In this document: positions 8,731 to 19,116 of the stretch, piece after piece | Layout of the letters: each line of letters begins with the position of its first letter | Position numbering within the stretch: position 1 is the first letter of the stretch | NCBI GenBank assembly: GCA_903840265.1 | Contig: CAIMFH010000010.1 | Coordinates: 1-64,000, forward strand | Direction: 5' to 3' | DNA length: 64,000 bases | DNA from: an uncultured Schlesneria sp. | Lineage (GTDB): Bacteria > Planctomycetota > Planctomycetia > Planctomycetales > Planctomycetaceae | Program-made: the position numbers and the translations under genes | Notes under the pieces: generated by a model | What the model saw: only the letters and a program-made list of their open reading frames with translations | What the model was told of the DNA's origin: nothing | The model's database searches: none

Positions 8731-10886
8731 GTTCCCAGGTAGCATCCGCTGCCGCAGCACCAACGCAACCTCGGTGGGAGCGCCCCCTGCACATCGGTGC
8801 GTTGTGTGCCTTCGCCTTCAGTGAGCCCCTGTTTGCGGCGTTGACGCAGCAATTTGTCTATCTGCACGATATGCAGGCGGGCTGGTTCGAAATCGGGGCC
8901 GTCCTGCTGCTGCTAACGGTCGTCGTCCCATTGATCTGGGTCTTGCTGGATCAACTCGCCATCCTCGGTGCGGCTCGTTTTGGCGGTCGTGGCCAGGACG
9001 CGGTCTTCACGTTGCTGCTCGTCCTGGTCTGGCTGTCGCTGATGCGCCCCTTTATGCGATTCTACTATCTTGAAGTCAACGCGATCGTCTTCCTGGTCAG
9101 CTTTCCGATCGCCATCGCGGGTGCCGTACTCTCATCTTTACTTTACGCGCGCCTCTCCTGGGTCCGTCGTTGGTTATCAATTGCTGCCGTGGGAATGATC
9201 TGTTTCCCCGGAATGTTTGTCTGGCAATTCGCGAGCCTTGGAAAGGCCGAGACCCATCCCACCTCGGTCGCGATCACCAATGCCGTTCCAGTCGTCATGA
9301 TTGTGTTCGACGAATTCAGCGGGACGACGCTGATGAATCGCGATCTGCAGATTGATTCACAACGGTTCCCGCAATTTGCACGCTTGGCGGGAATGTCGAC
9401 CTGGTATCGGCAGGCTTCGACTGTTCACACACGTACTGATGTCGCGGTCCCTGCATTGCTCTCGGGGCAATTTCCAACTGCCGCTCGCCCCCCATTAGAA
9501 GGAGAGTATCCTGGCAACCTATTCCGAGTGATTCACGGAACTCATGCCTACGACATGACGGTCTACGAGCCGGTGACACGTTTGTGTCCGCCGGAACTGA
9601 TGCATCGCGAAGTGACCCAGCGAACTCGACTGGAAAAACTCCGGCTGATGATGTCGACCTTGATCTCCGTCTATCCGCGCCTGATCCTGCCCAACGACAC
9701 ACCGCTCGATTTTCCCCCCATTTCGAAGCTCTGGTTCGGCCTGTCTGAAAAGCCCGATCAAAAATCAACTTTTGCGACGGGCCTGCATCGTCCGACTGCA
9801 TTTGTCGAACGTGGTGAACAGTTGCAGTCGTTCCTAAAAAGCCTGCAAACAGCCTCGGAGAAGCCAAAGTTTTGTTTCCTGCATGCGGAAGTCCCTCATC
9901 TCCCCTGGTGCTTTCTTCCCTCGGGCCATGTCTATAACTTTGATGAGGTGAATTCATTTCAACCCCCTGGCGGTGAGGGCGAGATTGGGGAGTCGTGGAC
10001 CAACGACGCAGGGCTCATCGCCAGGAACGAGCACCGTTATCTGCAACAACTCGGATTCGCAGATCGTTTTCTCGGCCAACTGTTGGATCTGCTGCAGGAG
10101 ATCGACATGCTCGATCATTGCCTGCTGATCGTCACGGCAGACCACGGGGTTTCCTATCGACCTGGTCACTCGCGACGAGTTCCTGATGCCACGAATCTGG
10201 CGGATCTGCTCAGCATTCCACTGTTCATCAAGATGCCGGATCAAACCAGCGGTCATGCCTCCGATGAAAACGTCGAATCTGTAGACATCTTGCCCACGAT
10301 AGCAGACGTGCTAAATATGGAACTTTCTCAACCCGTCGACGGAACATCCGTCTCACGGGCAACTCGCCGCCCACGCAAGACGCTGTACTACGACCACACG
10401 ATGACGGCCATCGAACCGGCGATTCCTCAATTGAAGGCCGCGGTCAATCGGCATCGCAATCTTTTCGAAGGGATCCCGTTTGACCAGCCTCCGTTGTTGT
10501 CAGTCACTCACCCGGAATGGCGTGGACGAAGCACCACTGAATTTGTCGTCGAAGAACGGCACTTGTCGAGGCTGCACATGATTCCCCCGGCCCGCAATTC
10601 GACCGAATTGGGCCCCCCTTTTGTGCCGTGCCTGGTCGCGGGAAACCTCGATACTCGCGACTTTCAAGATCCCGTCGATCTTCTCGTCGCAGTGAACGGA
10701 GTCATTCGAGACTCGGGCATGACGTTCGTCAGAGAACGCGGATTTCATGGCTTCGAATTCCTGCTGCCGGAATCAGCCGTCGCCGCGGTTCCGAGTCAGA
10801 TCGAACTCTTTCACGTCGTCCAGTCGGCCGAGAAACCAGCACGACTACAGCGATTGCATCAGTGGACCGTCAACGAATCGAATTAA
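8727..10886 (+). CDS. Membrane-anchored sulfatase/alkaline-phosphatase-superfamily protein
   Basis: N-terminal TMs; VVMIVFDEFSGTTL metal-site motif, LIVTADHGVSYRPGH; ATGA overlap with upstream gene. Confidence 0.8.
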   Translation: MSSQVASAAAAPTQPRWERPLHIGALCAFAFSEPLFAALTQQFVYLHDMQAGWFEIGAVLLLLTVVVPLIWVLLDQLAILGAARFGGRGQDAVFTLLLVLVWLSLMRPFMRFYYLEVNAIVFLVSFPIAIAGAVLSSLLYARLSWVRRWLSIAAVGMICFPGMFVWQFASLGKAETHPTSVAITNAVPVVMIVFDEFSGTTLMNRDLQIDSQRFPQFARLAGMSTWYRQASTVHTRTDVAVPALLSGQFPTAARPPLEGEYPGNLFRVIHGTHAYDMTVYEPVTRLCPPELMHREVTQRTRLEKLRLMMSTLISVYPRLILPNDTPLDFPPISKLWFGLSEKPDQKSTFATGLHRPTAFVERGEQLQSFLKSLQTASEKPKFCFLHAEVPHLPWCFLPSGHVYNFDEVNSFQPPGGEGEIGESWTNDAGLIARNEHRYLQQLGFADRFLGQLLDLLQEIDMLDHCLLIVTADHGVSYRPGHSRRVPDATNLADLLSIPLFIKMPDQTSGHASDENVESVDILPTIADVLNMELSQPVDGTSVSRATRRPRKTLYYDHTMTAIEPAIPQLKAAVNRHRNLFEGIPFDQPPLLSVTHPEWRGRSTTEFVVEERHLSRLHMIPPARNSTELGPPFVPCLVAGNLDTRDFQDPVDLLVAVNGVIRDSGMTFVRERGFHGFEFLLPESAVAAVPSQIELFHVVQSAEKPARLQRLHQWTVNESN

Positions 10887-10989
10887 TTGGCCTTACCGCC
10901 TTATTTTCTTTGCGCCTTCGCGTCTTTGCGCTAAAACTCTTCCGTATTCAACGACCAACTTCGCACGCAGCTATTTCGCATCGATGACG

Positions 10990-11673
10990 TCACGATCTCG
11001 TCGGCTTCCAGCAGCGGCGCAGCACTAGCGCAGCAATCAACGGGACGGCCCCAGAAGCCACTATGGCAAAGGGGAATGAATTTGAATCGCGAAACCACGC
11101 ACCACAGGCCGAGTAAGTCAGCGCCAGTAGTCCATTGCTAACGAACATCGGCCCCAGGAATCGGCTCCATTCCAGGCGACCCGCCCCCAGCATCAAAATG
11201 CACGCTTCGGACAGAATTGGCAGGGCTCGGGTGAGATAGATCGCGGCCGGTCCGTGTCGGCGAGCATAGTCACCCATCCTGACGACATCGTCCGCGTCAC
11301 TGAACCACCGAGCCAGCGGTTCGCCAAACCTCCGCGCCAGCCAGAAGCCACCCACCGCTCCTATAGACAATCCGACCCACGCGACGAGCGTCCCCCAGAC
11401 AATCCCAAGTATCCCGCCGGCGTAGGTAATGACAGCACTCGAAGGAACAGGCAGAAACATATCTGCCGCCAGCAATCCGATGACCCAGCTAGCGACCACA
11501 CCCGGCGACCGTGGTTGTCGAAGTGCATCCAGCAGACTTTGTTCGAACGATTCGCCCAGCCAAAGAAACGGGATGATCGGAATTGCAAATAACAGGATCA
11601 GAAATCCGGCGGCTTTCAGAGCGGGCTTCATGCTCGAATCGTCTCGTGATTGAAATGGCCGAGCAAGCGACAC
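10990..11673 (-). CDS. DedA/VTT-domain membrane protein
   Basis: VPSSAVITYAGGILG...FGEPLARWF; multiple TMs. Confidence 0.75.
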   Translation of the reverse strand: MSLARPFQSRDDSSMKPALKAAGFLILLFAIPIIPFLWLGESFEQSLLDALRQPRSPGVVASWVIGLLAADMFLPVPSSAVITYAGGILGIVWGTLVAWVGLSIGAVGGFWLARRFGEPLARWFSDADDVVRMGDYARRHGPAAIYLTRALPILSEACILMLGAGRLEWSRFLGPMFVSNGLLALTYSACGAWFRDSNSFPFAIVASGAVPLIAALVLRRCWKPTRS

Positions 11674-11787
11674 ACCTCGATTTCGGCGGCGATTTCCTCA
11701 ATTTCGCGAAACGATATGCGTCATGAACCAAACTCGGTAGATTGTTTTCGAGCTTCGCAGCATTCGTCATCAGTAGGGCCACCGATC

Positions 11788-12999
11788 ATGAATCTGGACC
11801 AAGTACGCGAATTGATTATTGGCGGGCAACTACTGTCCGAAGCCCGTTTCCATGAGTTCCAGCAAAGCTGGCTGGAAGGCAATCGTCAGTCGACGGAAGG
11901 CGAAGCATTTGTCCGTTGGCTCGTGGCAGAGCGGGAACTGACTGATTTCCAGGCGCAAGCCATTCTCGCGGGCATTGCCGGTCCTTATCTGCTGGGACCA
12001 TATCGAGTCACCGGCCGAATTACGGCAGGACGCCTCGGCGACGTCTATCAGGCGGAGCAGGCCGAATTCGGTCAACCCGTCAGCTTGAAGATTTTCCCCG
12101 CCACTCTAAAACAGGATCCGGAACTGACCGCACGTCTGGGCCGAGAAGCTCGCGTTTCGTTGCAGGTCGACAACCCGTATGTGGTCAAGACGTTTCAGGT
12201 TGGCCGCGTCGGAACGATTCCCTACATCGCGCTGGAAGCGCTGAGCGGTGAAACACTCGAACAGAAGCTGGACCGAGAAGGACGATTGGATCATGTCACC
12301 GCTTGCCAAGTCATCCAGCAGGTCGCGCTGGGACTGGCGCATATTCATTCGAACGACATTGTTCATCGCGATATTTGTCCGGCAAACCTTTGGTTTTCCG
12401 ATCAAGGTGTCGTGAAAATCATGGACTTCGGCGCAGCCCGCGACGCGCTGTCGTTTGTCGATTCCATTGATGGTGAAGAGGAAGAATTGACCATCAATCA
12501 ACAGGGTCAGAGTGTGCTGGGGACCTACGCATACATGTCGGCTCATCAAGCCATGGATCCCCATTCGGCAAACCCGGGAGACGATCTGTACAGCCTGGGA
12601 TGCACTTTCTATCACTGCTTGACGGGGCAGGTTCCCTTCCCCGACAAGAACCCCATGCGCCAGATGTTGCGTCATGCAGAGGAAACCCCACGTCCGGTCA
12701 CGGAGTTCGATCCGGATATCCCTCAGGGAATCCAGGACGTTGTCGAATATCTGCTTGCCAAGAAAGCCGATGACCGATATGGCTCTGCCGACGAACTCGC
12801 CGAAGTTCCGAGTGTGATTATCCCTCTGGCTGCCGTGCCAATGACGGTGCAGACGGCCCCTGGATTTCTGGAATGGGTCAATTCCGTCGACGATGGTCGG
12901 ATTGGCGCGATTCTCGCCGAACCGCAAGACCCCGAATGGAGACGCTTCGTCTTCTCAATTTCTGACGAAGAAGACGACGAGACGCCAGAATCCGCGTGA
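11788..12999 (+). CDS. Serine/threonine protein kinase
   Basis: Catalytic HRDICPANLWF and DFGAARD motifs, VSLKIF lysine; preferred ATG at 11788. Confidence 0.9.
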   Translation: MNLDQVRELIIGGQLLSEARFHEFQQSWLEGNRQSTEGEAFVRWLVAERELTDFQAQAILAGIAGPYLLGPYRVTGRITAGRLGDVYQAEQAEFGQPVSLKIFPATLKQDPELTARLGREARVSLQVDNPYVVKTFQVGRVGTIPYIALEALSGETLEQKLDREGRLDHVTACQVIQQVALGLAHIHSNDIVHRDICPANLWFSDQGVVKIMDFGAARDALSFVDSIDGEEEELTINQQGQSVLGTYAYMSAHQAMDPHSANPGDDLYSLGCTFYHCLTGQVPFPDKNPMRQMLRHAEETPRPVTEFDPDIPQGIQDVVEYLLAKKADDRYGSADELAEVPSVIIPLAAVPMTVQTAPGFLEWVNSVDDGRIGAILAEPQDPEWRRFVFSISDEEDDETPESA

Positions 13000-13235
13000 G
13001 ATGCCGCTCGGCAACCAAAGAACTGTCATTCTCGATACGTTTTATCAGCAGATAGATCAATCCTGACTGCCGCGACCGGGATTCGGTTCGCGAACGCTTC
13101 GCGCGAGGCCATGCGTTCAGGTAGTCTACGCACCAGACTGCACGCCCTCGATCGTTTTTTGAGTTCGTCCCGGGGAGGAACTCGCTCAACGAGATCCAGA
13201 TAACAGTTTCATTTTGTGTTTCAGGAGTTCGACAA

Positions 13236-14312
13236 ATGCCTTTGGTTCCGCTTCGATCCGTTCTCGACCACGCTGCCGAAAACAACTACGGCGTGGCTGC
13301 ATTCAACGTCAACAACATGGAGCAGATCCAGGCGATCATGGAAGCCGCCAAGGAAACCGATTCTCCTGTTATCGTCCAGGCCTCACGGGGTGCCCGCAGC
13401 TATTCGCAAGACAACTACCTGCGACACCTGATGCTGGCCGCCGCGGAACTGTATCCCGAAATCCCGGTCGTCATGCATCAGGATCACGGCAACAGCCCTG
13501 AAACCTGCTTCAGCGCCATCAAGTACGGCTTCACGTCGGTCATGATGGACGGCTCGCTGATGGAAGACGCCAAGACGCCCGCCTCGTTCGACTATAACGT
13601 TAAAGTCACAGCCGACGTCGTTAAGGCCGCTCACGCCAAGGGTGTCTCGGTCGAAGGCGAAATCGGTTGCCTGGGTTCGATCGACCACGCTCCGGCGAAG
13701 GATCACGGTCCAGTCGATGCTGAACTTGCCGGTGAGCCAGGTGAACGACACAGCCACGATGCCGACCTCGAACAAGAACCCGAGCCGGAAGGCGCGATGT
13801 CGCACCTGACCGACCCTGATGAAGCCGAACGATTCGTCGCCGCGACCGGTGTCGATGCGCTGGCCGTTGCGATCGGAACCAGCCACGGTGCTTACAAGTT
13901 CAAGAAGAAGCCCACGGGCGAAGTGCTGAAGATGTCGTTGATCGAAGAGATTCACCGACGCCTGCCAAACACGCACCTCGTCATGCACGGCAGTTCGTCA
14001 GTTCCAGAAGAACTGCAGGACATCATCCGCAAGTTCGGCGGCAAGATGGGCGAGACCTATGGCGTGCCCGTCGAAGAGATTCAACGCGGGATCAAGCACG
14101 GCGTTCGCAAGATCAACGTCGACACCGATTGCCGGATGGCCATGACCGGCGCGATCCGCAAGGTCTTCGCCGAAACGCCAGACAAGTTCGACCCACGCGA
14201 ATATCTGAAGCCAGCCCGCGAAGCGATGAAGAAGATCTGCCTCGCTCGCATGATCTCCTTCGGCCAGGCCGGCAACGCCAGCAAGCTGATGGCCTCGGGC
14301 CGCTTGAAGTAA
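13236..14312 (+). CDS. fba: Class II fructose-bisphosphate aldolase
   Basis: [48 protein letters not shown] motifs. Confidence 0.95.
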   Translation: MPLVPLRSVLDHAAENNYGVAAFNVNNMEQIQAIMEAAKETDSPVIVQASRGARSYSQDNYLRHLMLAAAELYPEIPVVMHQDHGNSPETCFSAIKYGFTSVMMDGSLMEDAKTPASFDYNVKVTADVVKAAHAKGVSVEGEIGCLGSIDHAPAKDHGPVDAELAGEPGERHSHDADLEQEPEPEGAMSHLTDPDEAERFVAATGVDALAVAIGTSHGAYKFKKKPTGEVLKMSLIEEIHRRLPNTHLVMHGSSSVPEELQDIIRKFGGKMGETYGVPVEEIQRGIKHGVRKINVDTDCRMAMTGAIRKVFAETPDKFDPREYLKPAREAMKKICLARMISFGQAGNASKLMASGRLK

Positions 14313-14343
14313 CGTGCCGACTCACCTCTGAGTTCGAATCTTC

Positions 14344-14385
14344 GACCGGCAACGTGGTGTTTGCACCATGTTGCCGGTCTTGTTA
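14344..14385 (+). terminator. Rho-independent terminator downstream of fba
   Basis: gaccggcaacgtggtg...caccatgttgccggtc stem then T-rich tract. Confidence 0.75.
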
Positions 14386-14434
14386 TTTAAAGTTGGCCAG
14401 ATGTGATGTTCTTCGATTACCCAGGAGTTCCGAG

Positions 14435-15142
14435 ATGTTGCGCCGTGTTGTTTCTGGACTGATGATGTGTGCGATGATGGTGACCATGAGTGAATGCAGT
14501 CGTGCCGACGAGCCGTCGGTGAAGCTGAAGAAGGGTGACCGGATCGTCTTCCTGGGCGACTCGATCACTCAAGGTGGCGACAGCCACGATAAGGGCTATG
14601 TCCGCGTGATCCGCAAGACGCTGACTGAAAAGCACGGCGACCTGGGAATCGAAGTCATCGGAGCCGGCATCAGCGGCAACAAGGTCCCTGACCTGCAACG
14701 GCGACTGCAGAAGGACGTGATCGATCGCAAGCCTACGATCGTCGTGATCTACATCGGCATCAACGATGTCTGGCATGGCGAACAAGATCCCGCCCGAGGC
14801 ACCCTGCCCGACGCTTTCTCGGCTGGGTTGAAAGACATTATCGGCCAATTGCAGAAGGCAGGTGCCACCGTTGTGCTTTGCACGCCGACCGTCATCGGCG
14901 AAAAGAAGGACGGTGCCAATTCGCAGGACGCCAGGCTCGACCAGTACGCAGATCTCAGCCGCGCCCTCGCGAAGGAAATGAAGCTGCCTCTGTGCGACCT
15001 GCGCAAGGCCTTCGTCGATCACTTGAATGGCCACAACCCAGAGAATGCCGACAAGGGAATCCTGACCTCAGACCGCGTCCACTTGAATGAAGCGGGCGAC
15101 AAGTTCGTCGCCAACACGATGCTGAAAGTGCTTGATCAGTAA
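14435..15142 (+). CDS. SGNH/GDSL hydrolase, secreted
   Basis: IVFLGDSITQGG, YIGINDVWH, signal peptide; start at 14435. Confidence 0.85.
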   Translation: MLRRVVSGLMMCAMMVTMSECSRADEPSVKLKKGDRIVFLGDSITQGGDSHDKGYVRVIRKTLTEKHGDLGIEVIGAGISGNKVPDLQRRLQKDVIDRKPTIVVIYIGINDVWHGEQDPARGTLPDAFSAGLKDIIGQLQKAGATVVLCTPTVIGEKKDGANSQDARLDQYADLSRALAKEMKLPLCDLRKAFVDHLNGHNPENADKGILTSDRVHLNEAGDKFVANTMLKVLDQ

Positions 15143-15160
15143 GACAAAGACAAAACGCTT

Positions 15161-15302
15161 AGCCACGGATGAACACCGATGAAACACGGATAAAGGCAAT
15201 TAAGGAGAGAAAGAGCGAGTAGACCGCGACGCTTTGAACTCCCTCAATTCTTCCGGACTTCTTTTGCCTTAATCCGTGTTTCATCGGTGTGAATCCGTGG
15301 CT
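15161..15302. repeat. Long intergenic inverted repeat (39-nt arms, 36/39 paired)
   Basis: agccacggatgaacaccgatgaaacacggataaaggcaa (15161-15199) versus 15264-15302. Confidence 0.95.
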
Positions 15303-16035
15303 AACTCATCTCTGCCGCATGCGGCGGATCTTGCCCCTGGATCTGGCACCATGCGTTTTCCGCGGCGCGTTGCTCGGCTTCTTTCTTGTTGGGCCCCCAG
15401 GCCGGAGCATAAACTTCAGTCGCGATGCGAACCGCGATCTTGAAGCACTTGGAGTGATCCGGCCCCTTCTCGTCGAGCAACTCGTAGCTCGGCATCGCGC
15501 GATTATTCTTCTGAGCGATCTGCTGCAGCAAGCTTTTATAGTTCTTGCCGTGACTCGTTTCGACGGTCCGTTCGATCTCCGGCCCCATCGCTCTTCGAAC
15601 CAGCACGCTGACCGCATCGAATCCGCCGTCGAGGTACACGCCGGCGACCAATGACTCAAACACAGCGGCCATAATCGACAACGGGATCAGTTCGTTATCG
15701 GCTAGTCCCTTGCCCAGTTGCAGGCAGCGATCGAGTCCCAGATCGGTGCTGATCTTCGCACACGTGGTTCGGCTGACCACGACCGACTTCACTCGCGTCA
15801 GTTCGCCTTCGGTCTTCTCGGGGTACAATGAGAATAGCTGTTCGCAGACGATCGCCCCCAGAATCGCATCCCCCAGAAACTCCAATCGCTCGTTCGATTC
15901 GAGTCGAATTCGCGCGATCGACGCATGGGTTAAACAGCGCAGCAACAAGTCTCGATCACGAAACTGGTACTGCAGCGCCTGCTCACAAATCGCGAAGGTC
16001 TCCGCCAGGCGATCGACCTCCAGTTGCTCAGTCAT
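15301..16035 (-). CDS. rnc: Ribonuclease III
   Basis: NERLEFLGDAILGAIV signature and C-terminal dsRBD-like region (SYELLDEKGPDHSKCFKIAVRI). Confidence 0.93.
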   Translation of the reverse strand: MTEQLEVDRLAETFAICEQALQYQFRDRDLLLRCLTHASIARIRLESNERLEFLGDAILGAIVCEQLFSLYPEKTEGELTRVKSVVVSRTTCAKISTDLGLDRCLQLGKGLADNELIPLSIMAAVFESLVAGVYLDGGFDAVSVLVRRAMGPEIERTVETSHGKNYKSLLQQIAQKNNRAMPSYELLDEKGPDHSKCFKIAVRIATEVYAPAWGPNKKEAEQRAAENAWCQIQGQDPPHAAEMS

Positions 16036-16379
16036 GCTCAGCTTCCGAACTAACTGCCGCGAACGGCCGACCTGAAAATTATGAAATGTCTTACAAAATC
16101 GAGACTTGCGCTCTCTTCTATATTTCTTCCACCCTCAGGTGTCAATCCGCTGCGATTTTGCCACGGGTCGGGAATTTCCAACAAGGAGACGAATATTCAC
16201 GTAGTTGATTCATCGCACGATTTCCGGTGACAAGCCTTCTGCCAGCCCATTGGGGTGGCCCTTGCCCGGCTCGGTAAGATAGAACCGAATTTCAAAGACT
16301 CCCGCGGCGGATGCATCCGGACGTTCCATGCAGCGACGATGTCGGCGAAATTCGCACAGACCCTAAAGGAGAGTCAACA

Positions 16380-17885
16380 ATGTCGACCGGTACTTCAATT
16401 CGTCAGACACTGATGATGTCGATGGCAGCAGGCGCTCTTGCCGTCAGCGCCATCACATGGACGCACAAACAGGAAGCGGTGGCGATCCCTTCGGCACCCA
16501 AAGCCGATGAGCTTTCAGCGGCCTTCCGTGCCGTCGCTGCCGAAGCCACGCCCAGCATCGTTTCGATTGAGACCATCACTCACATGAAGCAGGTCCAGGG
16601 CCGCAACCCGCAAGTGGGCGAGGACGAAATCCCTGCTCCACTGCGTGAGTTCTTCCGCAATGATCCTCGCGCCGACGAAATGTTCCGCAACCGAGGTCGT
16701 GGCCGCGCGACGCCACCTCGTCGAGGCATGGGCTCGGGCTTTATCATCGATGCCGGCGGAATCATCCTGACTAACAATCACGTGGTGAACGGTGCCGACG
16801 AAGTCAAAGTCCGCCTGCACGACGGACGCGAATTCATCGGTCGCGACATCAAGACCGACCCCCGCACCGACGTGGCCATCGTCCGCATCGATGCCTCAGG
16901 CTTGAAGCCACTGCAACTGGGCGACAGCCACCTGACTCAAGTCGGCGACTGGGTGCTGGCCATCGGCAGCCCCTTCGGCTTGGACATGTCAGTGACCGCC
17001 GGGATCATCAGTGCCAAAGGCCGCAGCAATCGGATCACCGCTCGAGCCGACTTCCTGCAGACCGACGCCGCAATCAACCCCGGTAACAGTGGCGGACCGC
17101 TGATCAACCTGCGCGGCGAAGTGATCGGGATTAACACCGCCATCGCGACCGAAAGCGGCGGCTATGACGGTATCGGCTTCGCCATCCCCAGCCACATCGC
17201 CGGCTGGGTCAGCCAGAAGTTGATCGCCAACGGTGAAGTCACTCGCGGATACATCGGCACCGAAATCAAAGCGGTCGATGCCCAGACCGCTCGCCAGTTT
17301 AACTTGAAGGTTCGTGAAGGAGCGTTGGTTCGGTCCGTGCTGCCCGGCTCACCAGCCGAAAAAGCCGGTCTGGAACCTGGCGACCTGATCCTGAAGTTGA
17401 ACGAAACGCCAATCAACGACCCCACGTCTCTACAAGGAGCCGTTGAACAACTCGCGATTGGCAAAAGCTATCCTGTGCAGATTTCTCGAGGCGGCAAGCA
17501 CGAAACGCTGACACTCACTGTAGCCGAAATGCCGAAGAACTTGAGTGTCGCGTCGAATCACGACGAAGAACCGGCACCACAGCGAGCCACCAAGTTTGAC
17601 TCGCTGGGTGTGGAAGTTCGTGCTCTGACGAAAGACCTTGCCAAGCAATTCGGCATCACTGGCACGACCACGGGCCTGGTGATCAGCGGCATCGAAGAAG
17701 GCAGCCCTGCTCAAGCCGCCGGCCTGAAAGCAGGCGACGTGATCGAAAAAGCGGGCGGCCAAGTCGTCACAACCGTCGAAGAATACGAAAAGGCTCGAGA
17801 TCAATTCTCCAAGGGAGATGGTCTCGTCCTGAACGTGCGATCCAGCGATGGACGGAAGTTCTTTGTAGTCGTGAAGGCCGAGTAA
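16380..17885 (+). CDS. HtrA/DegP-like serine protease with two PDZ domains
   Basis: ILTNNHVV (His), TDVAIVRID (Asp), NPGNSGGPL (Ser); two PDZ repeats; start at 16380. Confidence 0.93.
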   Translation: MSTGTSIRQTLMMSMAAGALAVSAITWTHKQEAVAIPSAPKADELSAAFRAVAAEATPSIVSIETITHMKQVQGRNPQVGEDEIPAPLREFFRNDPRADEMFRNRGRGRATPPRRGMGSGFIIDAGGIILTNNHVVNGADEVKVRLHDGREFIGRDIKTDPRTDVAIVRIDASGLKPLQLGDSHLTQVGDWVLAIGSPFGLDMSVTAGIISAKGRSNRITARADFLQTDAAINPGNSGGPLINLRGEVIGINTAIATESGGYDGIGFAIPSHIAGWVSQKLIANGEVTRGYIGTEIKAVDAQTARQFNLKVREGALVRSVLPGSPAEKAGLEPGDLILKLNETPINDPTSLQGAVEQLAIGKSYPVQISRGGKHETLTLTVAEMPKNLSVASNHDEEPAPQRATKFDSLGVEVRALTKDLAKQFGITGTTTGLVISGIEEGSPAQAAGLKAGDVIEKAGGQVVTTVEEYEKARDQFSKGDGLVLNVRSSDGRKFFVVVKAE

Positions 17886-17904
17886 TCTGCTGCAGCGGAC
17901 CGAG

Positions 17905-17954
17905 GGGTCAGGCCAGTTCAACGTTCCACTCGTTGAGCGGCCTGGCCCTTTTTG
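17905..17954 (+). terminator. Rho-independent terminator after htrA-like gene
   Basis: gggtcaggcc...ggcctggccc stem followed by ttttt. Confidence 0.75.
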
Positions 17955-17993
17955 TTTCTTTGAATGGACGGACGAATCCGAAGAAAGATTTGA

Positions 17994-18354
17994 CCACGAA
18001 TCAGACGAATCTCCTCGAATGAATACAGCAAGCGGTCAGGCACACTTTTCTGGCGAGCCGCGCTGAGTCAGCACGCGGATCACTTCGACAGAGCCCGCAC
18101 AGAAAACCGGAACGTAAGACAGATTTTCGCGCGAAGAAGAAAGGGAAGAAATTAGAATCGAGCCAAGCAGTTCTCTTCCCCTGCCTTCCTTTGCGACTTC
18201 GCGTTGAAAACCCCATCCATGGGAACACGGGCTTATCCCAAGTGCGCCATTCCTGTCTTCGCCAGTCTTCTCTCCGCGACTTCGCGGCTCCGCGTGAGAA
18301 ACCGCTTACTCTTCTTCGCATTTATTCGTGCGAATTCGTCTGATTCGTGGCCAA
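17994..18354. repeat. Composite intergenic inverted repeat
   Basis: Outer 17-nt perfect arms ccacgaatcagacgaat (17994-18010) and its complement near 18335-18351; internal CTTCGCG-type motifs. Confidence 0.75.
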
Positions 18355-18365
18355 CTCTTCCACCA

Positions 18366-18941
18366 CTACTCAGACAATTCCTGCCCGAACGAAAGTCGCA
18401 TCTGCTGATCTTTCGTCGGCTGCTGCAGTTCTTTAAAGAGCAGACTAGGCTGGATGTCCTGATTGTTCTGGTATTTGCCGCTGCTGCGATACTCGTTGAT
18501 CTCGCCCTGCACTGTCATGTACAGGATCTGGCAGATCGGCAAGCCGGGATAAATCCGGATTGGATGCACAGCCACCAGTTCCAGCGTCCAGTAGCCGCTG
18601 AAGCCAATATCACCGACGCCAGCCGAAGCGTGAACGAACAAACCGAGCCGAGCGATCGACGAGCGACCTTCCAGCATCGGGACGTAATTGTGAGTTTCCG
18701 TCCGTTCGATCGTCCGAGCCAGATACAGTTGCTGCGGCTGCAGCACGAATCCTTCGGGCGGAATAATATGCCGCCGATATCGGTTCGGACGGCGCACATC
18801 AAGTACGATTTCTTCGTACACGATCAATTCGTCGTGCAGACGCAGATTGTAGCTATTGGGATTAAGCTGCTTCTCATCGAACGGGTCGATCAGAATGTTC
18901 TTGCCCAACTGCGACTTGATTTCTTCGCCGGTCAGAATCAT
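18366..18941 (-). CDS. dcd: dCTP deaminase
   Basis: NSYNLRLHDEL, EGRSSIARLGLFVHASAGVGDIGFSGYWTLEL. Confidence 0.93.
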   Translation of the reverse strand: MILTGEEIKSQLGKNILIDPFDEKQLNPNSYNLRLHDELIVYEEIVLDVRRPNRYRRHIIPPEGFVLQPQQLYLARTIERTETHNYVPMLEGRSSIARLGLFVHASAGVGDIGFSGYWTLELVAVHPIRIYPGLPICQILYMTVQGEINEYRSSGKYQNNQDIQPSLLFKELQQPTKDQQMRLSFGQELSE

Positions 18942-19116
18942 CGGAGCGACATCAGGGCCGAAAGGATATGGGGCGGCTCAGGCGACGACACCTTACGGGG
19001 CCGGAAGCCCGGATGCAACCGAAACGGATACAGCGTCAGTATCCGCCCACAAGGAGACACCGCCCAGGCGAGCCGTCCTGCCAAGTGTTACCCGCTCAAG
19101 ATTTGAAAGCTTGGAA

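Noticed and set aside
12106-12927. 273-aa minus-strand ORF
   Set aside because: Antisense to the well-supported kinase gene
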